Source: Methanosarcinaceae archaeon | GTDB lineage: Archaea > Halobacteriota > Methanosarcinia > Methanosarcinales > Methanosarcinaceae | Direction: 5' to 3' | Length of the DNA stretch: 9,487 nt | Assembly: GCA_028690255.1 (NCBI GenBank) | Contig: JAQVBP010000116.1 | Coordinates: forward strand, 1 to 9,487 | In this document: positions 1 to 6,192 of the stretch, piece after piece | Layout of the letters: each line of letters begins with the position of its first letter | Position numbering within the stretch: position 1 is the first letter of the stretch | Translations under genes and position numbers: made by a program | Notes under the pieces: generated by a model | What the model was told of the DNA's origin: nothing | Databases searched by the model: none | Seen by the model: only the letters and a program-made list of their open reading frames with translations

Positions 1-31
1 CTAAAGGACGGGGTATGCTTCGGGCCGCCCG
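1..31. mobile_element. IS200/IS605-end-like remnant, copy 1 (cut by window edge)
   Basis: The first 16 bases (CTAAAGGACGGGGTAT) recur with one mismatch at 168-183. They match the 3' half of the hairpin CCCCG-ACCTGAAGGA-CGGGG seen whole in copy 2. A second short hairpin follows at about 21-31 (CGGGC-C-GCCCG). Archaeal IS200/IS605/IS1341 elements often carry such subterminal hairpins next to tnpB; this comes from memory of the family, not a search. No transposase or tnpB is present. The +1 frame is open from 1 to 168 (stop TGA 169-171), but no recognisable domain is encoded. Confidence 0.3.
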
Positions 32-160
32 CTCGGTTCCCCGGATACTCAGAAATCATTGGTTCAATTGCTGAGATTTCCTTTATCAATGCGATCGAAC
101 CTCTGCTTTCGGTTATCTTTGGGGAGGAGCACAACATATACCTGCGAGGGTTCACTTCAT

Positions 161-183
161 CCCCGACCTGAAGGACGGGGTAT
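161..183. mobile_element. IS200/IS605-end-like hairpin, copy 2
   Basis: CCCCG (161-165) pairs with CGGGG (176-180), and CC/GG pairs inside around a TGAA loop, with one A-A mismatch. The block CTGAAGGACGGGGTAT repeats copy 1 at a distance of 167 bases. Two copies of one hairpin block with no transposase suggest end remnants of an element, or non-autonomous copies. A terminator for a gene to the left is a less likely alternative, because no T-run follows. Confidence 0.35.
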
Positions 184-423
184 TCGTGACCCTCCGCACT
201 CCCGAAGTAATAAACACTTTTATTGATTTTGTTCCCTGACCTCAGTCAGAAAGACATCTCCTGTTTAAAAAAACACAATGCTGAAACGGGAAAAGTATCT
301 ATGTAATATCCCGGGCTGTTTAAGCCGGGTATCATTTATTAAAATCTCCTGGTTGTTTATATTAATATATCAAAAACAAAAACATTATTTTAATATATAT
401 ACTTTTCGTATGATTTAGAAATG
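184..423. other. A+T-rich non-coding stretch with one G+C-rich hairpin
   Basis: No open frame with a start and ribosome binding site is seen on either strand. The only clear structure is a hairpin at 310-329: CCCGGGCT and AGCCGGG, with one bulged G and loop GTTTA. It is followed by a moderately T-rich stretch and could be the transcription terminator of a gene to the left of the window. The rest is A+T-rich sequence without recognisable content. Confidence 0.4.
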
Positions 424-434
424 TTTATATAAAA
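424..434 (+). promoter_or_regulatory. TATA-box-like sequence, distal
   Basis: TTTATATAAAA is a strong archaeal TATA-box match on the plus strand. If used for the transporter gene it would give a leader of roughly 450 nt. An 11-base direct repeat, AAAAGGATCTG, lies just downstream at 466-476 and 481-491. A closer TATA box exists at 585-594, so this one may be unused. Confidence 0.35.
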
Positions 435-554
435 TAATACACAAAAAATAAAGTAACTTATTAATAAAAGGATCTGTACAAAAAGGATCTGAATAAAATA
501 GATGAGAAACTCAAATTTTGATTGGTAATTATTTTGCCGATATAAAAATTGATA

Positions 555-594
555 TTTGTCAAAATAAGGGACAAATCCTGAAAATTTATATAAT
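555..594 (+). promoter_or_regulatory. Candidate transporter promoter: dyad plus TATA box
   Basis: TTTATATAAT at 585-594 is a good TATA box. It would place the start of transcription near 617, giving a leader of about 290 nt. Long leaders are usual for methylotrophy genes in Methanosarcina. Ten bases upstream lies the inverted repeat TTTGTC (555-560) / GACAAA (570-575), with a 9-base loop. That is a suitable place for a regulator to bind next to the TATA box. The promoter is inferred from sequence only. Confidence 0.4.
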
Positions 595-906
595 TCCTAC
601 AGGGTGATGAAAGGGAAAAACATACACCAAACATAAAAAAGCCTACACTGTTGCCCCAAAGTTTGCCCTGAAGCTAACCATTGCTCCAGATCGAAGCAGC
701 AATACCAGAACTCGAAACTGTTTCGTATAATTCTCTATCAACTAGGAGTGATGGTTCTTCTGGCCTTAAACAACAAGAGAGGCTGCGATAAAAACTGTAA
801 TCCATATTTTATTTACACAGTTTGTTCTCTTAAGAGAAAGGTGTCTGTATCGATGAAAACCGGAACTTATTAAAAAAACAACAGTAGTGTTTGGAGGTTA
901 AACCTA
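595..906 (+). promoter_or_regulatory. Long 5' leader of the transporter gene, with dyads and ribosome binding site
   Basis: This stretch has no gene. It contains several symmetric elements: CGAAA-CTG-TTTCG at 713-725, AAACTGT (792-798) facing ACAGTTT (817-823), and a perfect 14-base palindrome, TTCTCTTAAGAGAA, at 825-838. GGAGGT at 893-898 is a near-ideal ribosome binding site eight bases before the ATG at 907 and fixes that start. The dyads could be RNA structures in the leader or operators. Confidence 0.45.
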
Positions 907-2511
907 ATGTCGTTTAATACAAAAAAAGATGTCCCTCTGATAGTAGCAAGTCTTACCTTGCTACTTACAATAGTAGGGCTTCTGACTCTCTATCCTGAAC
1001 AGGGGTCAAGAGTTGCAGGTGCAGCGTTTAATACTTTGACTACGGTTTTTGGTTCACTTGTTTTGATTCTTACTTTTCTGGCATTGCTATTCCTCATATG
1101 GCTGGCCCTCAGCAAATTTGGAAATATCCGGCTGGGCAATTCCAAACCGGACTATTCGACGTTTAGCTGGGTCGCAATGATGATCTGCGCCGGCCTGGGT
1201 TCGGCAACGGTCTACTGGGGGTTTGCCGAATGGTCCTATTATTTTATGGCCCCTCCCTTTGGGGTTGTAAGCGGCTCTCCGGCTTCGTATGAGTGGGCCA
1301 CTGCCTATAACTTCTTCCACTGGGGAATCAGCGGCTGGGGGATTTACTGCATTGCTGCCCTTCCCGTAGCATATCACTTCCATGTAAAGAACAACAAAGG
1401 CCTGAGCCTGAGTGCGGTCTTTGCGGCGGTAACGAACCGTTCCCCCGGGTCGCTGTTCGGAAAAATAGTGGACATGATCTTCATATTCACAACCTTTGGC
1501 GGCCTCAGCATTACCCTCGGGTTGAGCGTCCCTATGCTTGCAGAAGGTATTTCAAGGATTAGCGGCCTCGAAAACACTTTTTTCATGAAGGTAGCAATAG
1601 TGCTGGGGATTTCCGTAGTATTCTCATGCAGTTCATATGTCGGGCTTGAAAAGGGAATGCGCAGGATTAGCGATATGAACAGCTACTTTGCCATAGCTTT
1701 CGCACTTATCATCTTTCTGGTGGGGCCCACCATCTTTATCATGAAGTCTATCACAAACGGGCTGGGCATGATGCTCGATAACTACCTCATGATGAGCTTC
1801 TGGACAGACCCCATAAACAACTCGGGTTTCCCGGAAGGCTGGACCATATTCTACTGGCTGTACTGGGTTGCATATTGCCCTTTTATGGCCCTTTTCGTGG
1901 CCAAGGTGTCCCGCGGCAGGACCATAAAAGAAGTCATATTCAACATGCTCCTAAGCGGGAGTGTAGGCTGCTGGCTATTCCTTGGAATTCTTGAAAACTA
2001 TACCATGCACGCCCATATGACAGGAAAAGTAAACTTCATAGCGACACTTACAGGGGTAAGTGACAGTGCGGCAATAATTGATACCATGCAGACCCTCCCC
2101 TTCAGTGTGCTGATGATAGTCATGTTTATCGTGATATCCGTGCTTTTCCTGGCAACAACTCTGGACTCGGCCTCATACACGCTGGCCGCAACCGTTACCC
2201 CTGGCCTTAAGAACGACGAGGACCCCTCACCCCTCCACAGGCTCTTCTGGTGTGTAATGATTGCAGCCGTTCCGCTTGCGATGATGTTCACCAAAGCCCC
2301 GATAGGCACCATAAAAACATGTGCGATTGTGACAGGTATTCCTCTATCCATAGTAATGGCAGTCCTGATTGTCGGTTTTTACAGGTGGATAAACGAGGAC
2401 TACGGAGATGCCAGCGTGGTAGGTAAAAAGCTGGTAAACAAATCGGAAGTTCCCATAATAGATGAAGTGGGCAGGTTTGAAGACAAATCAAAAAACAAAT
2501 TGAATGCGTAA
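907..2511 (+). CDS. BCCT-family transporter, CaiT/BetP-like (betaine/carnitine/choline-type amine)
   Basis: An integral membrane protein of 534 residues, the usual BCCT length, with about 12 hydrophobic segments and a short charged C-terminal tail. BCCT proteins carry compounds with a quaternary ammonium group across the cytoplasmic membrane. Family landmarks visible are: YWGFAEWSYYFMAPPFG (about 103-119, very close to the CaiT segment), FHWGISGWGIY (137-147), GLEKGMRRISDMNSY (246-260), FYWLYWVAYCPF (316-326) followed by SRGRT (335-339), and ATTLDSAS (416-423). W139, W144, Y147 and W320 keep the aromatic substrate box. Two box positions that are Trp in BetP are Tyr here (Y319, Y323). T417/T418 match the hydroxyl pair of the BetP sodium site. 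The start at 907 has GGAGGT eight bases upstream. The gene stands alone on its strand and converges on an MtmB homologue, which suggests import of an N-methylated amine. The family is certain; the substrate is inferred and could equally be an osmolyte such as glycine betaine. Confidence 0.9.
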   Translation: MSFNTKKDVPLIVASLTLLLTIVGLLTLYPEQGSRVAGAAFNTLTTVFGSLVLILTFLALLFLIWLALSKFGNIRLGNSKPDYSTFSWVAMMICAGLGSATVYWGFAEWSYYFMAPPFGVVSGSPASYEWATAYNFFHWGISGWGIYCIAALPVAYHFHVKNNKGLSLSAVFAAVTNRSPGSLFGKIVDMIFIFTTFGGLSITLGLSVPMLAEGISRISGLENTFFMKVAIVLGISVVFSCSSYVGLEKGMRRISDMNSYFAIAFALIIFLVGPTIFIMKSITNGLGMMLDNYLMMSFWTDPINNSGFPEGWTIFYWLYWVAYCPFMALFVAKVSRGRTIKEVIFNMLLSGSVGCWLFLGILENYTMHAHMTGKVNFIATLTGVSDSAAIIDTMQTLPFSVLMIVMFIVISVLFLATTLDSASYTLAATVTPGLKNDEDPSPLHRLFWCVMIAAVPLAMMFTKAPIGTIKTCAIVTGIPLSIVMAVLIVGFYRWINEDYGDASVVGKKLVNKSEVPIIDEVGRFEDKSKNKLNA

Positions 2512-2512
2512 G

Positions 2513-2552
2513 AGAGCAGCTCTTTCACACGCTGCTCTTTTTTTCTTTTTTT
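2513..2552 (+). terminator. Hairpin plus poly-T terminator of the transporter gene
   Basis: AGAGCAGC (2513-2520) pairs with GCTGCTCT (2531-2538) across a 10-base loop. The stem runs into T7-C-T7 (2538-2552). It begins two bases after the TAA stop at 2509-2511. Stem and T-run fit archaeal termination at U-rich tracts. Confidence 0.75.
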
Positions 2553-2610
2553 AGCTTTTCGATTCCGTCCAAAAGTCAGTAAATTTTAACAAACAGACAG
2601 AAAATGGGTC

Positions 2611-2645
2611 CCCCTTCCTCAAAGCCAATGGCTGGCAGGGAGGGG
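2611..2645. terminator. Hairpin in the convergent intergenic region; likely 3' end of the MtmB-like transcript
   Basis: CCCCTTCC (2611-2618) faces GGGAGGGG (2638-2645), and a nested AGCC-AAT-GGCT sits between them. On the plus strand the outer stem is complete with one G-U pair; on the minus strand it has one mismatch. For the minus-strand gene ending at 2696 the hairpin lies about 50-85 nt past the stop and is followed by T-rich sequence. It is a plausible terminator for that gene and a backup for the opposing one. Confidence 0.4.
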
Positions 2646-2695
2646 TAGTTTCTCCTGTTCGAAATTTCCTCCGAGTAAAAGACCCTTCGAGACTC

Positions 2696-4054
2696 TTAGG
2701 AGTGGTCCAATCGGGCTCCCATCAGTTCATATATCTGTCGCATGGCAGTATCATATATCCTGTAGTATTCATCTGTTGGCTGTATTTTGCGGACGTCGTA
2801 GCATTCATCAAAGGACTTGCCGGGCTCAGGTTTCTGGTCTGCGTATTTATTGAATATCTCCAGACAGAGGTAATTGGCATCTTCAAGGGAAAGGGATGTT
2901 GAAAATTCGGCAACTTTACCCATAAAGAGGGATTCCAGGCCTGCTGCATGGTTTACTGCGCTGCCTTTATTCAAAACGGGGCCGCAAAGAGAATCAGCTC
3001 CGCAAACCGTAGCTCCTATTGTCTGCACTGCAGTTTCGTACATGGAAGATTCGGTACAGGGTCCGGATGAATTCTCAAGCGTCATGCCGTGAATAATGTT
3101 TGTGTTCCTTGACAGAGACATGAATGCCATGAAAATGGACCAGAGGACTTCAATAGACCTTGATGCCGAGGTTTTTAATGTGCTGGGGTGGATATATACC
3201 AGAGGAGCAGAGTAAAGGAAACGGCTTTTCAACATCTCCGCGACAATCTGAATTGTAAACTGCTCGGGGATGGCGGAGGTCATAGCTCCCAGTATCATAT
3301 ATGTTGTGGCTCCGTAATATGTCCCTATGCCCCTATAGTGGACAACCCTGGCAAGCCTGCTAAAATCAGATTTAAGAGATGGTAGAGGAAAGAGTTCCTG
3401 GAGGTCTCCGGCTCCCATAAAATTTGAGTTCGCAATGGAAATTGCAGCTTTAACATCATCAACAAAAGGGGGAGTAAAGCAGCATATTCCCGAACGCCCT
3501 TCAAACCTGCAGGACTCTTTTACAAGGTTTACGCCTTTCTGGGCTTCAAATATGTTAAGCGGATTATCTTTTATGTAAGGTCTGGCGTCAAGGTTGCTTA
3601 AAGAGCCGGGAGAAATAGCATTTACCATATTTACTTTTGCACACGAACGATGGACCGGGATGAAAAGTTCAGGGCTTATTGATGTCCCTGCGGGACCACC
3701 GACGATATGTGGTATCCTTTCATCAAGGACGTGTCTGCAGGACAAGAGGGTTGTTTCTGCACCGGTGCCGGTATTGAATGAAAGAGGGGCGTTTCTGACA
3801 CTTCTCCGAAGTTCATCCTTATTTACATTGATGACCCGGTCAGTTTCCATGCAGAAAATACCAACTTCATCAAGCAAATCAACGGCAGCGTCATAGAGGC
3901 GATTTGCCATATTCAGATCGGGAATCAAGCGGTCATTTTCAAACACAATGTCATATGATTCGGAAAGCTCCAGAGATGCTTTATATATTAAACTCTCATG
4001 TTCGGTTTCGCTTCGCTTCTTCCCCTTCAACATCTGGTAGATAAGATCCTCCAT
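2696..4054 (-). CDS. MtmB-family methyltransferase homologue lacking pyrrolysine
   Basis: A 452-residue soluble protein with recognisable similarity along its length to monomethylamine:corrinoid methyltransferase MtmB. Shared landmarks include VGGPAGTSISPELFIPVHRS (118-137), HYRG (239-242), GPCTE (331-335), the run from about 366 to 386 (NKGSAVNHAAGLESLFMGKVA), and FDECYDVRKIQPTDEYYRIYD (415-435). In MtmB the catalytic pyrrolysine (residue 202, UAG codon) lies in GGMT-Pyl-TDSHE, 28 residues before HYKG. An ungapped alignment puts A215 (codon GCC, 3412-3410) in that column, inside NFMGAGDLQE. No in-frame TAG occurs and the stop is TAA. ATG 4054 is preceded by a weak AAAGGTT and by a TATA box at 4114-4107. 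No corrinoid-protein gene accompanies it. Known MtmB needs Pyl to activate the amine, so this protein probably does not demethylate monomethylamine in the usual way. It may use another substrate, act as a regulator or sensor, or be inactive. Family assignment is fairly sure; function is unknown. Confidence 0.75.
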   Translation of the reverse strand: MEDLIYQMLKGKKRSETEHESLIYKASLELSESYDIVFENDRLIPDLNMANRLYDAAVDLLDEVGIFCMETDRVINVNKDELRRSVRNAPLSFNTGTGAETTLLSCRHVLDERIPHIVGGPAGTSISPELFIPVHRSCAKVNMVNAISPGSLSNLDARPYIKDNPLNIFEAQKGVNLVKESCRFEGRSGICCFTPPFVDDVKAAISIANSNFMGAGDLQELFPLPSLKSDFSRLARVVHYRGIGTYYGATTYMILGAMTSAIPEQFTIQIVAEMLKSRFLYSAPLVYIHPSTLKTSASRSIEVLWSIFMAFMSLSRNTNIIHGMTLENSSGPCTESSMYETAVQTIGATVCGADSLCGPVLNKGSAVNHAAGLESLFMGKVAEFSTSLSLEDANYLCLEIFNKYADQKPEPGKSFDECYDVRKIQPTDEYYRIYDTAMRQIYELMGARLDHS

Positions 4055-4106
4055 GTTAGCAACCTTTTTTCTTGTAAATATAAGCTTTACGATACATTAC
4101 ATCTTA

Positions 4107-4114
4107 TTTATATA
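4107..4114 (-). promoter_or_regulatory. TATA box of the MtmB-like gene
   Basis: The minus strand reads TATATAAA here, 52-60 bases upstream of the ATG at 4054. It would place the transcript start near 4082 and give a short leader of about 28 nt. This is an inferred site. Confidence 0.45.
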
Positions 4115-4370
4115 TTGCAGAATTAGTAGTTAGCTGAACACATGACAGTATATATAAAATGTGGTCCGGTAATGTATATCTTTCAACTTACTACAATTAT
4201 TACCATCTCATATTAATACATTTGTCAAACCTGAATTATTATTTGAAAATTATATACCATGTTTCTCTAAACGCTGAACTCCCTGAAGGAAAGTCCTTTT
4301 TCTCCGCTCCGAAGGATGCAGGGAAATATATCTAAAATTAGGAAAAACAGGGCATTCTATGTCTAAAACT
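4115..4370. other. Non-coding stretch with a small folded element
   Basis: No gene is seen. The part from 4115 to 4270 is A+T-rich and includes a plus-strand TATA-like TATATAAAA (4151-4159) with nothing obvious downstream. At 4280-4324, TCCCTG faces CAGGGA. AGGA-AAG-TCCT (4287-4297) lies inside, and a TCC/GGA pairing is possible after it, giving a compact three-way-junction-like fold. It matches no RNA family I recognise. Confidence 0.3.
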
Positions 4371-4428
4371 CACATTTCGAATCTTGGCATTTATGTACAA
4401 ATCCATGATACAAATATGCCATTTTATC
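4371..4428 (-). repeat. 58-bp repeat, diverged inverted copy
   Basis: Read on the opposite strand, this block aligns without gaps to the units at 4443-4558. By hand count about 36 of 56 bases match, with the ends nearly identical: CACATTTCGA at 4371-4380 and GCCATTTTATC at 4418-4428. It keeps its own internal dyad, TGGCAT (4385-4390) / ATGCCA (4416-4421). That dyad has the same centre as the dyad in the direct copies although the arm sequences differ. Confidence 0.5.
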
Positions 4429-4442
4429 AGACACACTATCAC

Positions 4443-4500
4443 TAAAATGGCCAATATGCAGAAATTATTATCTCATATTGGCAGGGGGTCGAAATGTCGA
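4443..4500 (+). repeat. 58-bp tandem repeat, unit 1
   Basis: Starts TAAAATGGCCAATATG and ends GAAATGTCGA. It differs from unit 2 at five positions. Inside, GCCAATATG (4450-4458) faces CATATTGGC (4474-4482) as a perfect 9-base inverted repeat with a 15-base spacer. The dyad could be a hairpin in RNA or a dimer binding site in DNA. Confidence 0.85.
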
Positions 4501-4558
4501 TAAAATGGCCAATATGCAGCAATTATTGTCTCATATTGGCAGAGGGTTGAAATGTGGA
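4501..4558 (+). repeat. 58-bp tandem repeat, unit 2
   Basis: Directly abuts unit 1 and matches it at 53 of 58 positions. The 9-base dyad arms, GCCAATATG (4508-4516) and CATATTGGC (4532-4540), are unchanged. All five differences fall outside these arms. Two of them (C at 4520, G at 4528) create an extra CAAT/ATTG pairing in the spacer. A third unit begins at 4559 (TAAAA) but breaks off. Confidence 0.85.
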
Positions 4559-4653
4559 TAAAACTTGAAAAATCATTCTTTTTGTTTTGAAGAACGGTTG
4601 CATCAAAAGTTATTTATGCAGCATCTCCAATTAGCCTGAAACCGAAAGGTTGT

Positions 4654-4730
4654 TTATACGGGCCGGCCTTTGTACCCGGAACTCCTTATACCAATGCGGA
4701 AAATTCCGGAAACAAAGGTCGACCGTATAA
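4654..4730 (-). terminator. Long imperfect hairpin downstream of mtbB
   Basis: TTATACGG (4654-4661) faces CCGTATAA (4723-4730). Inside, CCTTTGT faces ACAAAGG, then CCGGAA faces TTCCGG (4704-4709), with one one-base offset and a loop of about 22 bases. It begins 40 nt after the mtbB stop on the minus strand. No clear T-run follows, so it may protect or process the 3' end of the operon transcript rather than terminate it. It could also be a small structured RNA. Confidence 0.5.
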
Positions 4731-4767
4731 TGAAACATTTCTGAAAATGCTTAACTGTTTTATACAA

Positions 4768-6171
4768 TTATACAATGCTTGATAGGTTCCGGAAGAGTTC
4801 ACAGGAATTTATCTTAAGGTCAAGCACCTTTTCAATGTTCATCTTTGAGGCAATACCTCTTGGAGTCGCAATGTTTTCAGTCATTGTGCAGAGCCCGAGG
4901 TCTTCCCTTACTTCTCTCATCATACATTCGTCCGCAAGGTCCATGGCATCGACATTGAGCTTCTGGGCTACATATTCCTTTGCTTCGGGCAGCCTCATGC
5001 TCTTTGCAAATTGCATTCTTGCAACAAGGTCTCCGGCAGTTCTCATTCCGTTCATTCCCGCTACGGCCGAGTGGACACCATACATTGCAAAGGCGTCTCC
5101 GGACCCGGCCTATATGCCGTCAACGTTTGCAATTTCGATCATGGCCTTGTCTGCCCTCGATATTGTGTCTGTGGAGGGGACTTCGAACATCGGGATTCCG
5201 CCGACGCCGTTCCCCATGTTAACGTGGATGGGGATGGTGGCATTTTCAGAGCAGGCTTTTACGACCGTAACGGCCCTTGCGAGGTTCCAGGCAAATGAGT
5301 AGGTGGTGTTGGTGTTGCATACCGGACCGAAGACGTTTGCTCCTGCCTTTTCGACGAGTTCGACCTGCTTGTGAGGCCACAGGCCTGCAACATTGACGCC
5401 GTCGTACTTAAGCTCTCCGTGGATACCAAGCACGGTTTCGCTTGCCATTCCGGCCTCTATGTACATTTCAGGATACTCTTTTCTTAAGGCTTCAATTGCA
5501 TTAAGGGCAGAATAGAAATCCCCGTCTCCGGCAGCAGCCATGGTATCGAAGTTTGCGCCGTCTGCACCACCATTTTTCATCATTTTCTGAAGGATCCAGA
5601 TCATGTCCCTTGTAAGGTGTTCTGCAGACTTTTCGATAGAGTCCTGTGCTTCCTGGATCTTGAAAGCCTTCATAAGGTCCCCGGGGTTTTCATAGGGGCC
5701 GTCGGGGGTATAATAAAGCCCCATGTTGGGCATTGCGCCGTAGAGCAGGGGAGTGGTGGTGATTTCCTGAAGCTGTCTCATTGTCTGGCATTCTACAGCT
5801 GTAAGCGGCTTTACGGGCTTGTAACTGTAGTCCATGTGGGCCAGTTCGAGGACGTCCAGGCAGTAAGCCCTCTCTTCCATTACAACCCCGTTAATCCTTC
5901 CGCAGGGGATTCCGCTCCCGTGTTCGGATTCAATGGATATCGAACCCCCATCCAGACTCAGGACAACTTCCTTCCCGTGTTCGACGGTGACCAGCTTTTC
6001 TTTGGAAGCGACAATTTCCAGCAGGTGATCGATCTCATCCCCTGAAAGTTCGGGGACTTCTGCAGCATCAACGGCTTCTCCAATACCGGTTTCGATATCT
6101 GCGCGGATTTCTTCCTTTGTCATGGTGACTTTGCGCCCGTCACCCATTCTGGTTATGTATTCTGTTGCCAT
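4768..6171 (-). CDS. mtbB: Dimethylamine:corrinoid methyltransferase MtbB, UAG read as pyrrolysine
   Basis: Transfers one methyl group of dimethylamine to the Co(I) corrinoid of MtbC, releasing monomethylamine, in the first cytoplasmic step of methanogenesis from dimethylamine. The frame from ATG 6171 runs 353 codons to an in-frame TAG (5112-5110). It then continues for 113 codons to TAA (4770-4768). Read through, it gives 467 residues, the standard MtbB length, with pyrrolysine at 354 after IEIANVDGI. Family segments are visible on both sides: AAAGDGDFYSALNAI (212-226), IPIHVNMGNGVGGIPM (313-328), and after the UAG GMNGMRTAGDLVARMQ and MNIEKVLDLKINSCELFR. Continuity across the UAG shows this is not a pseudogene and that the downstream ATG at 5085 is not a separate gene. 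AAGGTGAG at 6183-6176 sits four bases before the start. The gene follows mtbC by 21 bases and is surely co-transcribed with it. The UAG reading requires tRNA-Pyl and PylS, encoded outside the window. Confidence 0.95.
5092..5112 (-). promoter_or_regulatory. Pyrrolysine UAG codon with adjacent stem-loop
   Basis: The UAG is at 5112-5110 on the minus strand. Starting three bases after it, GGGTC (5106-5102) can pair with GACGCC (5097-5092) around the loop CGGA, with one bulged G. PYLIS-type structures after UAG have been proposed for mtmB, but their need in archaea is doubtful. The stem is short and may be chance. Confidence 0.4.
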
Positions 6172-6192
6172 TTATCTCACCTTACATTTGCA

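Noticed and set aside
1..171. C-terminal end of a protein-coding gene in frame +1
   Set aside because: The open frame runs through hairpin repeats and encodes no recognisable domain; chance openness in an element end is more likely.
2696..4054. Genuine monomethylamine methyltransferase (mtmB)
   Set aside because: The pyrrolysine position is GCC alanine and the motif around it is lost, so the standard name would be misleading.
4151..4159. Plus-strand TATA box driving a gene between 4160 and 4767
   Set aside because: No open frame with a start or recognisable RNA follows on the plus strand.
4371..4558. CRISPR array
   Set aside because: The repeats abut with no spacers, one copy is inverted and diverged, and no cas gene is near.
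4768..5085. Separate 105-residue gene starting at ATG 5085 on the minus strand
   Set aside because: It is the C-terminal part of MtbB after the pyrrolysine UAG; the frame is continuous with the upstream 353 codons and has no ribosome binding site of its own.
4775..5302. 175-codon plus-strand frame
   Set aside because: It lies antisense to mtbB, lacks a ribosome binding site and reads as a codon-mirror shadow of the real gene.
5110..6171. mtbB as a truncated pseudogene ending at TAG
   Set aside because: Homology continues in frame past the UAG to the normal MtbB length, which is the standard pattern for methylamine methyltransferases in pyrrolysine-using archaea.
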